Positions 23,735 to 32,708 of a stretch of 53,317 nt of DNA are shown here, piece by piece. Every line of letters begins with the position of its first letter. Positions within the stretch are counted from its first letter, which is position 1. The DNA is taken from NCBI RefSeq assembly GCF_023156385.1, contig NZ_JAKZAK010000033.1:1-53317 (forward strand), given 5' to 3'. Source of the stretch: Marinobacter xestospongiae. GTDB taxonomy: Bacteria; Pseudomonadota; Gammaproteobacteria; Pseudomonadales; Oleiphilaceae. The position numbers were made by a program, and so were the translations under genes. The notes under the pieces are model-generated. The model ran no database searches. It had not been told where the DNA came from and saw only the letters and a program-made list of their open reading frames with translations.

Positions 23735-24700
23735 ATGCAGCTGATTCGGGGATTGGCCAACCTGCACAGGCTGTCGCAGCAGGCGTCGTCACCCCTGGCG
23801 AGCGGCTGTGTTGCCACCATCGGCAACTTCGACGGTGTTCACCTGGGGCATCAGGCCATTATCGATCAGGTGCGCGAGCAGGCCCGCCAGCTCAATGTGC
23901 CGGGCGTGGCCATGGTGTTTGAACCCCAGCCGCGGGAGTTTTTCCAGGCGGGCGACGCGCCACCCCGACTGACCGAGTTCCGCAACAAGGTTGAAGCCCT
24001 GCTGGCAGCCGGCATAGACATTGTGCTTTGTCTGGGGTTCGATGAGCAGTTCCGCAGCTATTCCGCCATGGGCTTCATCGAAGACGTGTTGATCCAGGGT
24101 CTGGGTGTACGGCATCTGGTGGTCGGGGACGATTTCCGTTTTGGCTGTGACCGTGCCGGCGATTTTGCGTTGCTGAATCGGGTGGGGCAGACACAGGGGT
24201 TTGGTGTCGAGCATACCCGGACCGTCACCGTCGATGGTGAACGGGTCAGCAGCACCGCGGTGCGGGCGGCGCTTGCCAATAACAATCTGGCGCTGGCGGA
24301 ACAGCTGCTGGGACGAGGCTACCGCATTGCCGGCAAGGTGGTGTATGGCCGTCAACTGGGGCGTCAGATCAATGCCCCCACCGCCAATATCCGGCTCCGG
24401 CGGCAGCCGCCGTTACGGGGCGTCTACGTTGTCGAAGCCTGTATTGCTGACGGTGAATGTTTCGACGGCGTCGCCAATATTGGCCTCAGGCCCACCGTGG
24501 ACGGCCGTCAGCCGTCGCTGGAAGTGCACCTCTTTGACTTTGCTGGCACACTGTATGGCCAGCGCCTGGATGTCCGTTTCCGCCACCCGCTCCGGGATGA
24601 GGTCAAGTTTGACTCGGTGGACGATCTCAAGACCCAGATTAGCCGGGATTTCCTGGATGCCCGCCACTGGCTGGAACAGCAGGCGAACCCCGAAAGGTAA
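23735..24700 (+). CDS. ribF: Bifunctional riboflavin kinase / FAD synthetase RibF
   Basis: RibF turns riboflavin into FMN and then FAD. The 321-residue product has the N-terminal FMN adenylyltransferase domain (VATIGNFDGVHLGHQAII near residue 28, GDDFRFGCDRAGDF, ERVSSTAVR) and the C-terminal riboflavin kinase domain (INAPTANIRL, GVYVVEA, FDGVANIGLRPTV). ATG 23735 is preceded by GGGAGTAGG; the TTG just before it is less likely. It begins the run ribF-ileS-lspA-fkpB-ispH, the order also seen in Pseudomonas and E. coli. Confidence 0.95.
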   Translation: MQLIRGLANLHRLSQQASSPLASGCVATIGNFDGVHLGHQAIIDQVREQARQLNVPGVAMVFEPQPREFFQAGDAPPRLTEFRNKVEALLAAGIDIVLCLGFDEQFRSYSAMGFIEDVLIQGLGVRHLVVGDDFRFGCDRAGDFALLNRVGQTQGFGVEHTRTVTVDGERVSSTAVRAALANNNLALAEQLLGRGYRIAGKVVYGRQLGRQINAPTANIRLRRQPPLRGVYVVEACIADGECFDGVANIGLRPTVDGRQPSLEVHLFDFAGTLYGQRLDVRFRHPLRDEVKFDSVDDLKTQISRDFLDARHWLEQQANPER

Positions 24701-24729
24701 CTTTTACCGGTAACAAGCCACAGGTAACC

Positions 24730-27549
24730 ATGAGCGACTACAAGCATACCCTGAATCTGCCTGAAACCGCGTTTCCCATGCGCGGTAACCTGGCCAAGCG
24801 CGAGCCGGAGATGCTCAAGCGCTGGCAGGACCTGGATGTTTACGGCACCCTCCGCGAGCAACGTGCCGGGCGTGACAAGTTCATCCTTCACGATGGCCCT
24901 CCCTACGCCAATGGCAGCATTCACATTGGGCATGCGCTCAACAAGATTCTCAAGGACATGATCATCAAGTCCCGCAGCTTCATGGGCTTCGATGCGCCCT
25001 ACGTGCCGGGCTGGGACTGTCATGGTCTGCCGATTGAGCACAAGGTGGAGCAGGACATTGGCAAGGCGGGTGTCAAGGTGGACTACGCCACGTTCCGCCA
25101 GGCCTGCCGTGATTACGCCGCCAAACAGATCGAGATCCAGAAGACCGATTTCATTCGTCTGGGGGTGATGGGACAGTGGGACAAGCCCTACCTGACCATG
25201 GACCCGAAGGTGGAAGCCGGCATTATCCGGGCGCTTGGCAAGATCGTTTCCAAGGGGCATTTGGTCCGTGGCTTCAAACCAGTTTACTGGAGTGTTGTGG
25301 GACAGTCGGCACTGGCGGAAGCCGAAGTGGAATACCAGGACAAGACCTCGACCCAGATCGACGTCCGCTTCACCGCGGTGGATCGGGCCAGCGCCCTGAA
25401 GGTATTTGGAACGGATCGTGGCGACGGCGATGTGTCGGTGGTGATCTGGACCACGACCCCCTGGACCATCCCCGCGAACCAGGCGGTGGCGCTCAACGCC
25501 GACCTCGACTACGCCCTGGTGCAGGTGGACACGGGCGCCGGTCCGGAACTGCTGATCCTGGCTGCCAGCATGGTCGAAGGCATCATGGCCCGCTGGTCGC
25601 TGGAAGAGTACGAGATCCTGGCTACGTGCACCGGCTCGGAGCTGGAAAACCTGCCACTCAAGCATCCGGTCTATGACAAGCAGGTACCGGTGGTGATGGG
25701 GGATCACGTCTCCACTGACGCCGGTACCGGCGCAGTGCACACCGCTCCGGACCACGGTATGGAGGATTTCGTGGTCGGCCAGCAGTATGGCCTCGACACC
25801 CTCAACCTGGTTCAGGCGGATGGCACCTACACCAATGCCGCCGGCGAATTTGCCGGTATTCACGTCTATAAGGCCGATGGCCCGGTAAAAGCGGCCATCG
25901 AGCGTGAAGGCAAGCTGGTATTCACTGAAAAGTTCAACCACAGCTATCCCCATTGCTGGCGGACCAAGACGCCGCTGATCTACCGTGCCACGCCCCAGTG
26001 GTTCATCAGCATGGACAAGGAAAACCTGCGGGCCGATGCGCTGGAAGCCATCAAGGGTGTGCGCTGGGTTCCGGCCTGGGGGCAGAGCCGGATTGAGGCC
26101 ATGTTCGAGCAGTCGCCGGACTGGTGTATCTCCCGTCAGCGTACCTGGGGGGTGCCGATCACCCTGTTTATCCACAAGCAGACCCAGGAACTGCATCCGG
26201 ACACCGCCAACCTGATCGAGGCGGTGGCGAAGGAGGTCGAGACCGGTGGTATCGATGCCTGGTACGAGCTGGATGCCGGCAAGCTGCTGGGTGCCGACGC
26301 CGACCAGTACGAGAAAGTGACCGACACGCTGGATGTCTGGTTCGACTCCGGTGTGACCCACGAATCGGTGCTGCGCCAGCGGGAAGAGCTTGGCAAGTTC
26401 CCGGCGGACCTGTACCTCGAAGGTTCCGACCAGCATCGGGGCTGGTTCCAGTCGTCTCTCAAGACGTCCATCGCGATGAACGGCGTGGCGCCCTATCGTC
26501 AGGTACTGACTCACGGCTTCACCGTGGACGGTGATGGCCGCAAGATGTCGAAATCACTGGGTAACGTCATCTCACCCCAGGACGTGATGAACGAACTGGG
26601 TGCCGATATCCTGCGCCTGTGGGTGGCCTCCACCGATTACAGCGGTGAGATGACCGTCACCAAGGGCGTGCTGCGCCAGACCGCCGACGGCTATCGTCGC
26701 ATCCGTAACACCGCCCGGTTCCTGCTCAGTAACCTCACCGGTTTTGAGCCCGCCCGGCATGCCGTGGCGCCGGAGGATATGATCGCCCTCGACCGCTGGA
26801 TGGTCGACCGCGCCCTGCAGCTGCAACAGGAACTGCACGAGGACTACGAGAACTACGCCTTCCTGCGGGTGTTCCAGAAGGTCTATAACTTCTGTGAAGC
26901 AACCCTGGGTGGCTTCTATCTGGACATCATCAAGGATCGCCAGTACACCACCCAGGCGGACAGCCTTGCCCGTCGTTCCTGTCAGACTGCGCTGTATCAC
27001 GTTGCGGAAGCGCTGGTGCGGTGGATTGCGCCGATCCTCAGCTTCACTGCCGACGAGATCTGGCAGCACCTGCCGGGTGAGCGCGGCGACAGCGTGTTCT
27101 ATGAAACCTGGTACCAGGGTCTGGTGGCGCTGCCGGAAGACGCTGAACTGGGGCGCGATTACTGGCGCGAGATCTACAGCGTCAAGGAAGCGGTCAACAA
27201 GTGCCTGGAAGAGGCTCGCGGCCGTGGTGAAATCAAGGGCTCTCTGAGTGCTGAGGTCACGCTGTTCTGTGACGGCCAGTTGGCTGAGGACCTGGGGCGC
27301 CTGGGTGAGGAGCTGCGTTTCGTGCTGATTACCTCGGAAGCCGGCATCCGTCCTGTCTCGGACGCCGCTGGCGCGGAGCAGACCAGTCATGAAGGCCTGC
27401 TGGTCAAGGTTACACCGGCCGGGCACAGCAAGTGTGAGCGCTGCTGGCACCATCGTGAGGATGTGGGTCAGGATGACCGTTACAGTGACCTGTGCGGTCG
27501 TTGTGTCACTAACGTGGAAGGGCAGGGTGAAGCCCGCTCCTTTGCCTGA
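24730..27549 (+). CDS. ileS: Isoleucyl-tRNA synthetase
   Basis: IleS charges tRNA-Ile and edits misactivated valine. The 939-residue class I synthetase has the HIGH motif at 65-68 (NGSIHIGHAL), the CP1 editing domain in the middle, KMSKS at 605-609, an anticodon-binding domain, and a C-terminal zinc finger with Cys pairs CERC and CGRC. All are intact. The stop overlaps the lspA start (TGATG). Confidence 0.97.
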   Translation: MSDYKHTLNLPETAFPMRGNLAKREPEMLKRWQDLDVYGTLREQRAGRDKFILHDGPPYANGSIHIGHALNKILKDMIIKSRSFMGFDAPYVPGWDCHGLPIEHKVEQDIGKAGVKVDYATFRQACRDYAAKQIEIQKTDFIRLGVMGQWDKPYLTMDPKVEAGIIRALGKIVSKGHLVRGFKPVYWSVVGQSALAEAEVEYQDKTSTQIDVRFTAVDRASALKVFGTDRGDGDVSVVIWTTTPWTIPANQAVALNADLDYALVQVDTGAGPELLILAASMVEGIMARWSLEEYEILATCTGSELENLPLKHPVYDKQVPVVMGDHVSTDAGTGAVHTAPDHGMEDFVVGQQYGLDTLNLVQADGTYTNAAGEFAGIHVYKADGPVKAAIEREGKLVFTEKFNHSYPHCWRTKTPLIYRATPQWFISMDKENLRADALEAIKGVRWVPAWGQSRIEAMFEQSPDWCISRQRTWGVPITLFIHKQTQELHPDTANLIEAVAKEVETGGIDAWYELDAGKLLGADADQYEKVTDTLDVWFDSGVTHESVLRQREELGKFPADLYLEGSDQHRGWFQSSLKTSIAMNGVAPYRQVLTHGFTVDGDGRKMSKSLGNVISPQDVMNELGADILRLWVASTDYSGEMTVTKGVLRQTADGYRRIRNTARFLLSNLTGFEPARHAVAPEDMIALDRWMVDRALQLQQELHEDYENYAFLRVFQKVYNFCEATLGGFYLDIIKDRQYTTQADSLARRSCQTALYHVAEALVRWIAPILSFTADEIWQHLPGERGDSVFYETWYQGLVALPEDAELGRDYWREIYSVKEAVNKCLEEARGRGEIKGSLSAEVTLFCDGQLAEDLGRLGEELRFVLITSEAGIRPVSDAAGAEQTSHEGLLVKVTPAGHSKCERCWHHREDVGQDDRYSDLCGRCVTNVEGQGEARSFA

Positions 27550-28094
27550 TGGACCAGCTCATGACCGAGCGTAGCAAGACCCAACCGGCCCCGTCTGAGG
27601 ATGTGGGCATTCAGCTCCACTGGCTTTGGCTGGCGGTGCTGGTCATCGCGCTGGACCTGGGCACCAAGGCCCTGGCCAGCTCGCTGCTGACTTATGCGGA
27701 CCCGGTGCCGGTGTTTCCTCTGTTCAACCTGACCTTGCTGCACAATACCGGTGCGGCCTTCAGCTTTCTGGCTGATGCTGCGGGCTGGCAGCGCTGGTTC
27801 TTTGTGATACTGGCTCTGGGGGTCAGCGTTGGCCTGGTGTTGTGGCTGAAATCCCTCAAGCGTGATGAGACCTGGATTGCGGTGGCCATTGCGCTGATCC
27901 TTGGGGGCGCCCTGGGGAACGTCTATGACCGGGTGGTCCACGGCTATGTCGTCGACTTCCTGCATTTTTACTGGCAGGACTATCACTTCCCCGCGTTCAA
28001 TCTGGCGGACACCGCCATCACCATTGGCGCGGCAATGATGATCCTGGATATGTTTCGCAAGCCGGCGGACGACGCCGGAGCGAGTGGAGACTGA
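27549..28094 (+). CDS. lspA: Lipoprotein signal peptidase (signal peptidase II)
   Basis: LspA cleaves lipoprotein signal peptides after diacylglyceryl modification, in the inner membrane. The 181-residue product has four hydrophobic segments, the conserved NTGAAFSF, and the two catalytic aspartates in GNVYDRVVHGYVVDF and FNLADTAI. The N-terminal hydrophilic part is about 20 residues longer than in E. coli; a second ATG at 27561 is possible. It lies between ileS and fkpB. The window encodes two likely substrates: BamD and the DUF2057 protein. Confidence 0.95.
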   Translation: MDQLMTERSKTQPAPSEDVGIQLHWLWLAVLVIALDLGTKALASSLLTYADPVPVFPLFNLTLLHNTGAAFSFLADAAGWQRWFFVILALGVSVGLVLWLKSLKRDETWIAVAIALILGGALGNVYDRVVHGYVVDFLHFYWQDYHFPAFNLADTAITIGAAMMILDMFRKPADDAGASGD

Positions 28095-28096
28095 TC

Positions 28097-28549
28097 ATGA
28101 AAGGCCTTGCCGTTGACAAGGGGACCCGGGTCACCCTGAATTTCGCCCTGAAGTTCACCGATGGACAGGTGATCGATACCACCTTCGACAAGGAGCCTGC
28201 CAGTCTGGAGATTGGCGATGACAATCTGCCGGAGAACTTCGAGGCCTACCTGATGGGGATGAGCGCCGGCGAGCGCGGTGACTTCGAGGTACCGCCTGAA
28301 AAGGGTTTCGGACAGCATAACCCCAGTAACGTGCAGATGTTCCAGCGCTCGGATTTCAGCGCTGACATGGTGCTCGAGCCCGGTGTCATGATCTCCTTTG
28401 CCGATGCCCGCCAGTCCGAGCTACCGGGCGTGGTCAGCAAGGTGGAAGGCGACCAGGTCACGGTGGACTTCAACCACCCCCTGGCAGGGCGTACACTGAT
28501 CTTCGAGGTGGAAATCCTCGATGTGGAACCGGCCCAGCCGACCCACTGA
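28097..28549 (+). CDS. fkpB: FKBP-type peptidyl-prolyl isomerase, SlpA/FkpB type
   Basis: This is a 150-residue SlyD/SlpA-like FKBP with an inserted chaperone flap, acting as a cytoplasmic prolyl isomerase/chaperone. FALKFTDGQVIDTTF opens the FKBP part, and EVPPEKGFGQHNPSNVQMF marks the junction with the inserted flap. It lacks the His-rich metal tail of SlyD, which favours FkpB. It sits 2 bp after lspA and before ispH, exactly as in E. coli. Confidence 0.92.
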   Translation: MKGLAVDKGTRVTLNFALKFTDGQVIDTTFDKEPASLEIGDDNLPENFEAYLMGMSAGERGDFEVPPEKGFGQHNPSNVQMFQRSDFSADMVLEPGVMISFADARQSELPGVVSKVEGDQVTVDFNHPLAGRTLIFEVEILDVEPAQPTH

Positions 28550-28586
28550 GCCGCCAACCTGACCCCAGCCGTTGCAGGAACCCAGC

Positions 28587-29540
28587 ATGCAGATCCGACT
28601 CGCCAACCCCCGTGGCTTTTGCGCCGGCGTTGATCGCGCCATCGAGATCGTCAACCGCGCGTTGGACGTGTTTGGCGCCCCGATCTATGTTCGCCATGAG
28701 GTGGTGCATAACCGCTTTGTGGTGGAAAACCTTCGCAATCGCGGTGCGATCTTCGTCGACGAACTGGACGAAGTGCCCGATGATCATCTCGTCATCTTCA
28801 GTGCCCATGGCGTCTCCCAGGCCGTGCAGCGGGAAGCGGAGCAGCGTGGCCTGAAAGTCTTCGACGCCACCTGCCCACTGGTCACCAAGGTCCACATGGA
28901 AGTGATGCGCTACAGTCGCGATGGACGCGAGTGTGTGCTGATCGGCCACCACGGCCACCCCGAAGTGGAGGGCACCATGGGCCAGTACGACGACAGCAAC
29001 GGTGGCGCCATCTACCTGGTCGAGAACGACGCCGACGTGGCGCAGTTGCAGGTGCAGGACCCGTCCCGGTTGGCCTACGTCACCCAGACCACCCTGTCGA
29101 TGGACGATACCGCCCGGGTCATCGATGCCCTGCGGGCCCGTTTCCCTGATATTGAAGGGCCTCGCAAGGACGACATCTGCTACGCCACCCAGAACCGCCA
29201 GGATGCGGTCAAACAGCTGGCGGGCGATTGCGACCTGATGCTGGTGGTGGGCTCTCCCAACTCCTCCAACTCCAACCGCCTGCGGGAACTGGCCGAACGC
29301 ATGGGCACGCCGGCCTACCTGCTGGACGAAGCCGGCCAGATCGACCCGGCGTGGCTGCAGGGCAAGCAGTCCATCGGCGTCACCGCTGGCGCCTCGGCTC
29401 CGGAAGTGTTGGTCAAGGATGTGGTCAAGCGCCTGCAGGATCTGGGCGGAGAGCTGCCCGAAGAGGTGGCCGGGCGGGAGGAAAACATTGTGTTCTCCAT
29501 GCCCAAAGAGTTGCGGATTGATGCGGTGGAGGTGCCCTGA
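28587..29540 (+). CDS. ispH: 4-hydroxy-3-methylbut-2-enyl diphosphate reductase
   Basis: IspH is the [4Fe-4S] enzyme of the last non-mevalonate step, giving IPP and DMAPP that IspB later uses. The 317-residue product has the three cluster cysteines in FCAGVDRAI (near residue 12), DATCPLVTK and the DDICYATQNR region, plus the SxN motif in VGSPNSSNSNR. ATG 28587 with GCAGGA upstream fits the family start MQIRLANPRGFCAG better than the in-frame TTG at 28572. It ends the ribF operon; the minor-pilin operon begins 200 bp on. Confidence 0.95.
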   Translation: MQIRLANPRGFCAGVDRAIEIVNRALDVFGAPIYVRHEVVHNRFVVENLRNRGAIFVDELDEVPDDHLVIFSAHGVSQAVQREAEQRGLKVFDATCPLVTKVHMEVMRYSRDGRECVLIGHHGHPEVEGTMGQYDDSNGGAIYLVENDADVAQLQVQDPSRLAYVTQTTLSMDDTARVIDALRARFPDIEGPRKDDICYATQNRQDAVKQLAGDCDLMLVVGSPNSSNSNRLRELAERMGTPAYLLDEAGQIDPAWLQGKQSIGVTAGASAPEVLVKDVVKRLQDLGGELPEEVAGREENIVFSMPKELRIDAVEVP

Positions 29541-29607
29541 TCGCCTCAGGCCGCTAGCGGCAGAGCCTGGCGGCGATCCCCGCTGCCAGCACCCGTTCCA
29601 CTCCCGC

Positions 29608-29623
29608 TGTGACGTTCGTCACG
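29608..29623 (+). promoter_or_regulatory. CRP/Vfr-like site upstream of fimU
   Basis: TGTGA-N6-TCACG matches the CRP/Vfr consensus TGTGA-N6-TCACA at nine of ten defined positions and contains the perfect 14-bp palindrome GTGACGTTCGTCAC. It lies about 120 bases before the fimU start. Vfr-type regulation of type IV pili is known in Pseudomonas. Confidence 0.5.
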
Positions 29624-29670
29624 CTTCTGTTTCTGTCTTTCCGTTCATCCCCCGGCTTTGTCCGTTCGTC
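29612..29670 (+). promoter_or_regulatory. Array of AlgR-like sites upstream of fimU
   Basis: CCGTTCGTC at 29662-29670 is an exact copy of the AlgR core as I know it from P. aeruginosa. Near copies are CCGTTCATC (29641-29649) and ACGTTCGTC (29612-29620); the start-to-start spacings are 29 and 21 bases. AlgR is known to activate the P. aeruginosa fimU-pilE operon directly. Confidence 0.5.
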
Positions 29671-29739
29671 GCCCACCAGTGGTCGACAACCGTTACGACT
29701 CGTTAAGCTTTCCCTGAGATTCTCGGAGGTACCTCTTTT

Positions 29740-30345
29740 ATGCGTGGCAATAGGATGCGTGGTTTTACGCTGGTTGAGTTGGTGGTGACTGTGGCGATCG
29801 TTGCCATTGCCGCAACCCTGGCGGTCCCGGCGATGAGTAACATGATTCTGGTGAACACAACTAACTCAAGATTCAACGAGCTTCAGGGCATGATCGCGCT
29901 GGCGCGAAGCGAAGCGGTAAAAACACCCACTGCTCCTATATTACTCTGCCCCACAACCGATCAGTCCAGCTGCTCTGGCGCCAGGACCTGGGAGCAGGGA
30001 TGGCTGGTGGCGAGAGATACCAATGCCAATGGTGCAGTGGATGCTGGTGAAAATGTCCTGAAGCTATCGGAAGCGCTTCCAGGCGGGCGAACACTTCGGG
30101 TCAGGGTTGGTCAGAATGCGAACTATGATGCCACTGCACTTACCTTTGGTGGAGGAGGTGCCGTTGTTACTCCTGCAGGCAGTACACCAGTCACTTTTCG
30201 GTTGTGCGATTCGCGGGGATATAGCGAAGCATTGGGTGTTGTGGTAGCTGTTTCCGGCCAGATTCGTGCGGCGGTGGACTCCAATTCCAATGGTCGCCGG
30301 GAAGATCATACGGGTACAGGCGGAGGAGAGTTTTCATGTCCCTGA
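29740..30345 (+). CDS. fimU: Type IV pilus minor pilin FimU (GspH/FimT family)
   Basis: FimU belongs to the minor-pilin complex that primes pilus assembly and sits at the tip. The 201-residue prepilin has a short basic leader (MRGNRMRG), cleavage before F in GFTLVELVVTV, Glu at mature position 5, and a GspH-type C-terminal domain with DxNxNGxxD-like turns (DTNANGAVDAG). Assignment to fimU rather than fimT rests on its being first in the pilVWXY1E operon; the other homologue lies beside pilR. CGGAGGT precedes the ATG at good distance. It overlaps pilV by ten bases. Confidence 0.85.
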   Translation: MRGNRMRGFTLVELVVTVAIVAIAATLAVPAMSNMILVNTTNSRFNELQGMIALARSEAVKTPTAPILLCPTTDQSSCSGARTWEQGWLVARDTNANGAVDAGENVLKLSEALPGGRTLRVRVGQNANYDATALTFGGGGAVVTPAGSTPVTFRLCDSRGYSEALGVVVAVSGQIRAAVDSNSNGRREDHTGTGGGEFSCP

Positions 30346-30893
30346 GTAGTTATAAGCCAAGGTCAGTGAGACAGAATTGGCAGCGAATGCCCTTCCGAAG
30401 GGAGCGTGGGCTAACCCTAATTGAGATCCTGGTGACCGTGGTTATTTTGGCGGTTGGGCTATTGGGAGTGGCGAGCTTGACAATGGGGGGACTGAAAAAC
30501 AATCAGAGCGCATTCCTTAGAACGCAGGCAACCTTACTTGCATCTGATATGGCAGATCGGATGCGCCTGAACTCAGCCGAAGCAATCGCTGGTAGCTATG
30601 ACGGGTTTTCAACAAAAAGTGTCCCTTCCGCACCAAGCTGCGGCGGAGCGGGGTGTACGGCCAGTGAGAGAGTGGACGCGGATAAGGTCGAATGGGCGCA
30701 GTTGGTGAATGGTGCCAATGGCGGCATGGCCATGCTTCCCGGAGGTGAGGGAATCATCGCCGGTGGCGGCGGCGCGACGACTGCGGGCAACACCTTCACC
30801 ATCACCATTCTTTGGGCTGAGTCCCAGTGGGATGAGGCAAACGGCGAAGTCCAGACTATCAATCAGCAGTCAACGTTTGAGTTTACGCTATGA
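30336..30893 (+). CDS. pilV: Type IV pilus minor pilin PilV
   Basis: This 185-residue prepilin has a long basic leader of about 25 residues, then RGLTLIEILVTVVILAVGLLGVASL with Glu5 in place. PilV is a component of the priming/tip complex with FimU, PilW, PilX and PilE. The C-terminal part is rich in Gly and Ala (GEGIIAGGGGATTAGN) and holds a close Cys pair (CGGAGC), a possible disulfide. It overlaps both neighbours. Confidence 0.88.
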   Translation: MSLSSYKPRSVRQNWQRMPFRRERGLTLIEILVTVVILAVGLLGVASLTMGGLKNNQSAFLRTQATLLASDMADRMRLNSAEAIAGSYDGFSTKSVPSAPSCGGAGCTASERVDADKVEWAQLVNGANGGMAMLPGGEGIIAGGGGATTAGNTFTITILWAESQWDEANGEVQTINQQSTFEFTL

Positions 30894-32173
30894 CAAACCG
30901 GAACATTGATCCTGTTAACGCATCTTATCCTGCACTGAGCTTTCAAAGCATGCGTGGGCTGTCGCTCATTGAGCTGCTGATTGCTTTGGCTTTGAGTCTG
31001 ACCCTGATCATCGGCGTTCTGACGATCTATATGGATTCCAATGATGCGTCCCGAACCTCGACAGCGCTTGCGCGAGTTCAGGAAGGAGCCCGAATTGGCC
31101 TGGAAATGCTGTCGCGAGAGGTCCGTATGTCAGGTTTCCAGGGGTGTCCCGAGCCCTATACAACACCGTTGAATGTGATCGCAGCCAACCCGCCCCCTTC
31201 ACTGGCTCCAGCTGCGGGCAGCACGAACAGCTACTTGCTGAATACATCCATTCAGGGGTGGGAAGTCACACCGGCCAATCGGAGCAATTGGGCCAATGGA
31301 GCCGATTTTGACGGAGTCGCAGGTATCACCAGTGGGACCAGCCAGGCCATTGCTGACAGTGATGTCTTAATGGTTCAACGCTTCCGACTGCTGGATGCCC
31401 AGATAAACGCTGACATGGCTTCTGAAGTGGCTGATATTGTAATCACCGATCCGGCTGGCGTGTTTGGAAGTGGTCGGCCATTCGCTGCTGGCAGTATGCT
31501 GATGATAGGAAACTGTGAGGCGCTGGATCTATTCAGGCTCTCTGCGGATCCGGCCGGTGCTCCACTCAGATTGCAGCACCAAACTCCCATTAACACCACC
31601 GCCAACTTATCCAGAGCCTACCTGTCTGGCGAAGATGCTCAATTGTACGCATTACAGAGTAGTGTGTATTTCGTTGGGGATACGGGGCGCGACGACGATC
31701 GCGGAGACCCGATATTTGCGCTCTATCGTGCAACCAATGACTTTCCAAATGCCGCTAATCCCTCCTTTACGGTGGAGGAGCTGGTCGAGGGCGTGGAGAG
31801 CCTGCAAATACAGTATGGTATTCGCCGGGATGCTCCCAGCAACCAGGTGGAGTTTGTGACCGCCGATGCGTTGACCCCCCTTGAATGGCGAGAAGTTGTT
31901 AGCGTTCGGGTGGGGCTTCTGGTCAGTGGTGTCGAGAGCATTCTGATTGAGGACGACGATAATACCTACGACCTTCCCGGTGCCCGCTTTACCGACGTCG
32001 GAGCCAATACGGATTTCGCTCATGCTGCGGACCGGCGCCTGAGAAAAGCGTTCACAAGCTCGCTGGACATCCGCAACCGTCAGTGCGGCTCATTCAAGCG
32101 GCTCGCCGGTACAGCGCTGTGGGAATGGGACAATGCAGATAACACCAATGCCGATGGCGATCCATGTAGTTGA
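30890..32173 (+). CDS. pilW: Type IV pilus minor pilin PilW
   Basis: The 427-residue PilW-like prepilin has MRGLSLIELLIALALSLTLIIG at its mature N terminus, with Glu5 present, and a large beta-rich C-terminal domain typical of GspJ-type tip pilins. It is longer than typical P. aeruginosa PilW as I recall (about 270-280 residues), because of added loops between residues 100 and 300. An RGD tripeptide occurs within an acidic loop (DDDRGDP). It overlaps pilV by four bases; pilX follows at 19 bp. Confidence 0.86.
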   Translation: MTNRNIDPVNASYPALSFQSMRGLSLIELLIALALSLTLIIGVLTIYMDSNDASRTSTALARVQEGARIGLEMLSREVRMSGFQGCPEPYTTPLNVIAANPPPSLAPAAGSTNSYLLNTSIQGWEVTPANRSNWANGADFDGVAGITSGTSQAIADSDVLMVQRFRLLDAQINADMASEVADIVITDPAGVFGSGRPFAAGSMLMIGNCEALDLFRLSADPAGAPLRLQHQTPINTTANLSRAYLSGEDAQLYALQSSVYFVGDTGRDDDRGDPIFALYRATNDFPNAANPSFTVEELVEGVESLQIQYGIRRDAPSNQVEFVTADALTPLEWREVVSVRVGLLVSGVESILIEDDDNTYDLPGARFTDVGANTDFAHAADRRLRKAFTSSLDIRNRQCGSFKRLAGTALWEWDNADNTNADGDPCS

Positions 32174-32192
32174 TGGCTGAGGATCTATTGAA

Positions 32193-32678
32193 ATGAATGT
32201 AACCAACTTTAGGAAGACCCAACAGGGAGCGGCCCTGTTGATCAGTTTGATCGTCTTGCTTGTTATCTCCGTTATCGGAATCGCTGGGATGAACAGTTCA
32301 ATTCTTCAGGAACGGATGTCAGCAAACGCCCAGAGTGCGCGTCAGGCCTTCTTTGCGGCCGAGGCGGCATCCCAGGACCTGTTTAAAAGGCTGGAAACCA
32401 TGAATTCGAACTCTGCGGAATGGAAGAGGGCGCTTAATGCTCAGGACACAGGGATCATGAGGCAAATGCCACTGCAGACCTACACTGGGTTGTCTCTTTC
32501 TGGACAGGTCAATACAGAGATTCGTTATCTGGGGGAGGCCCGCATTATCGACGGTTATTCCCTGGGTGAGGATATTGAGACATATCGGCACCGTTTCATG
32601 TTAATTGGGTCATCGAATTTAACAGGCTCCGGTGCAACAGCAACTATCACTCGAGGTGTCAGTGCCGTTTTTTATTAA
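32193..32678 (+). CDS. pilX: Type IV pilus minor pilin PilX
   Basis: This 161-residue protein begins with a short leader and QQGAALLISLIVLLVISVIGIAG, then ERMSANAQSARQAFFAAEAA, a segment typical of PilX/GspK-like pilins. Mature position 5 is Ile, not Glu, if cleavage is after the Gly of QQG; lack of Glu5 is a known feature of GspK-like tip pilins. It lies 30 bp before the small secreted-protein gene. Confidence 0.86.
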   Translation: MNVTNFRKTQQGAALLISLIVLLVISVIGIAGMNSSILQERMSANAQSARQAFFAAEAASQDLFKRLETMNSNSAEWKRALNAQDTGIMRQMPLQTYTGLSLSGQVNTEIRYLGEARIIDGYSLGEDIETYRHRFMLIGSSNLTGSGATATITRGVSAVFY

Positions 32679-32708
32679 TGGCATTTAACCGGATGAATGA
32701 GGTCGATT

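Noticed and set aside
24508..26514. 668-codon minus-strand frame opposite ileS
   Set aside because: It overlaps the intact synthetase core, shows no family motif, and is a shadow of biased codon use.
29541..29739. Sigma-54 promoter for the pilus operon under PilR
   Set aside because: No TGGCAC-N5-TTGC pattern with correct spacing was found.
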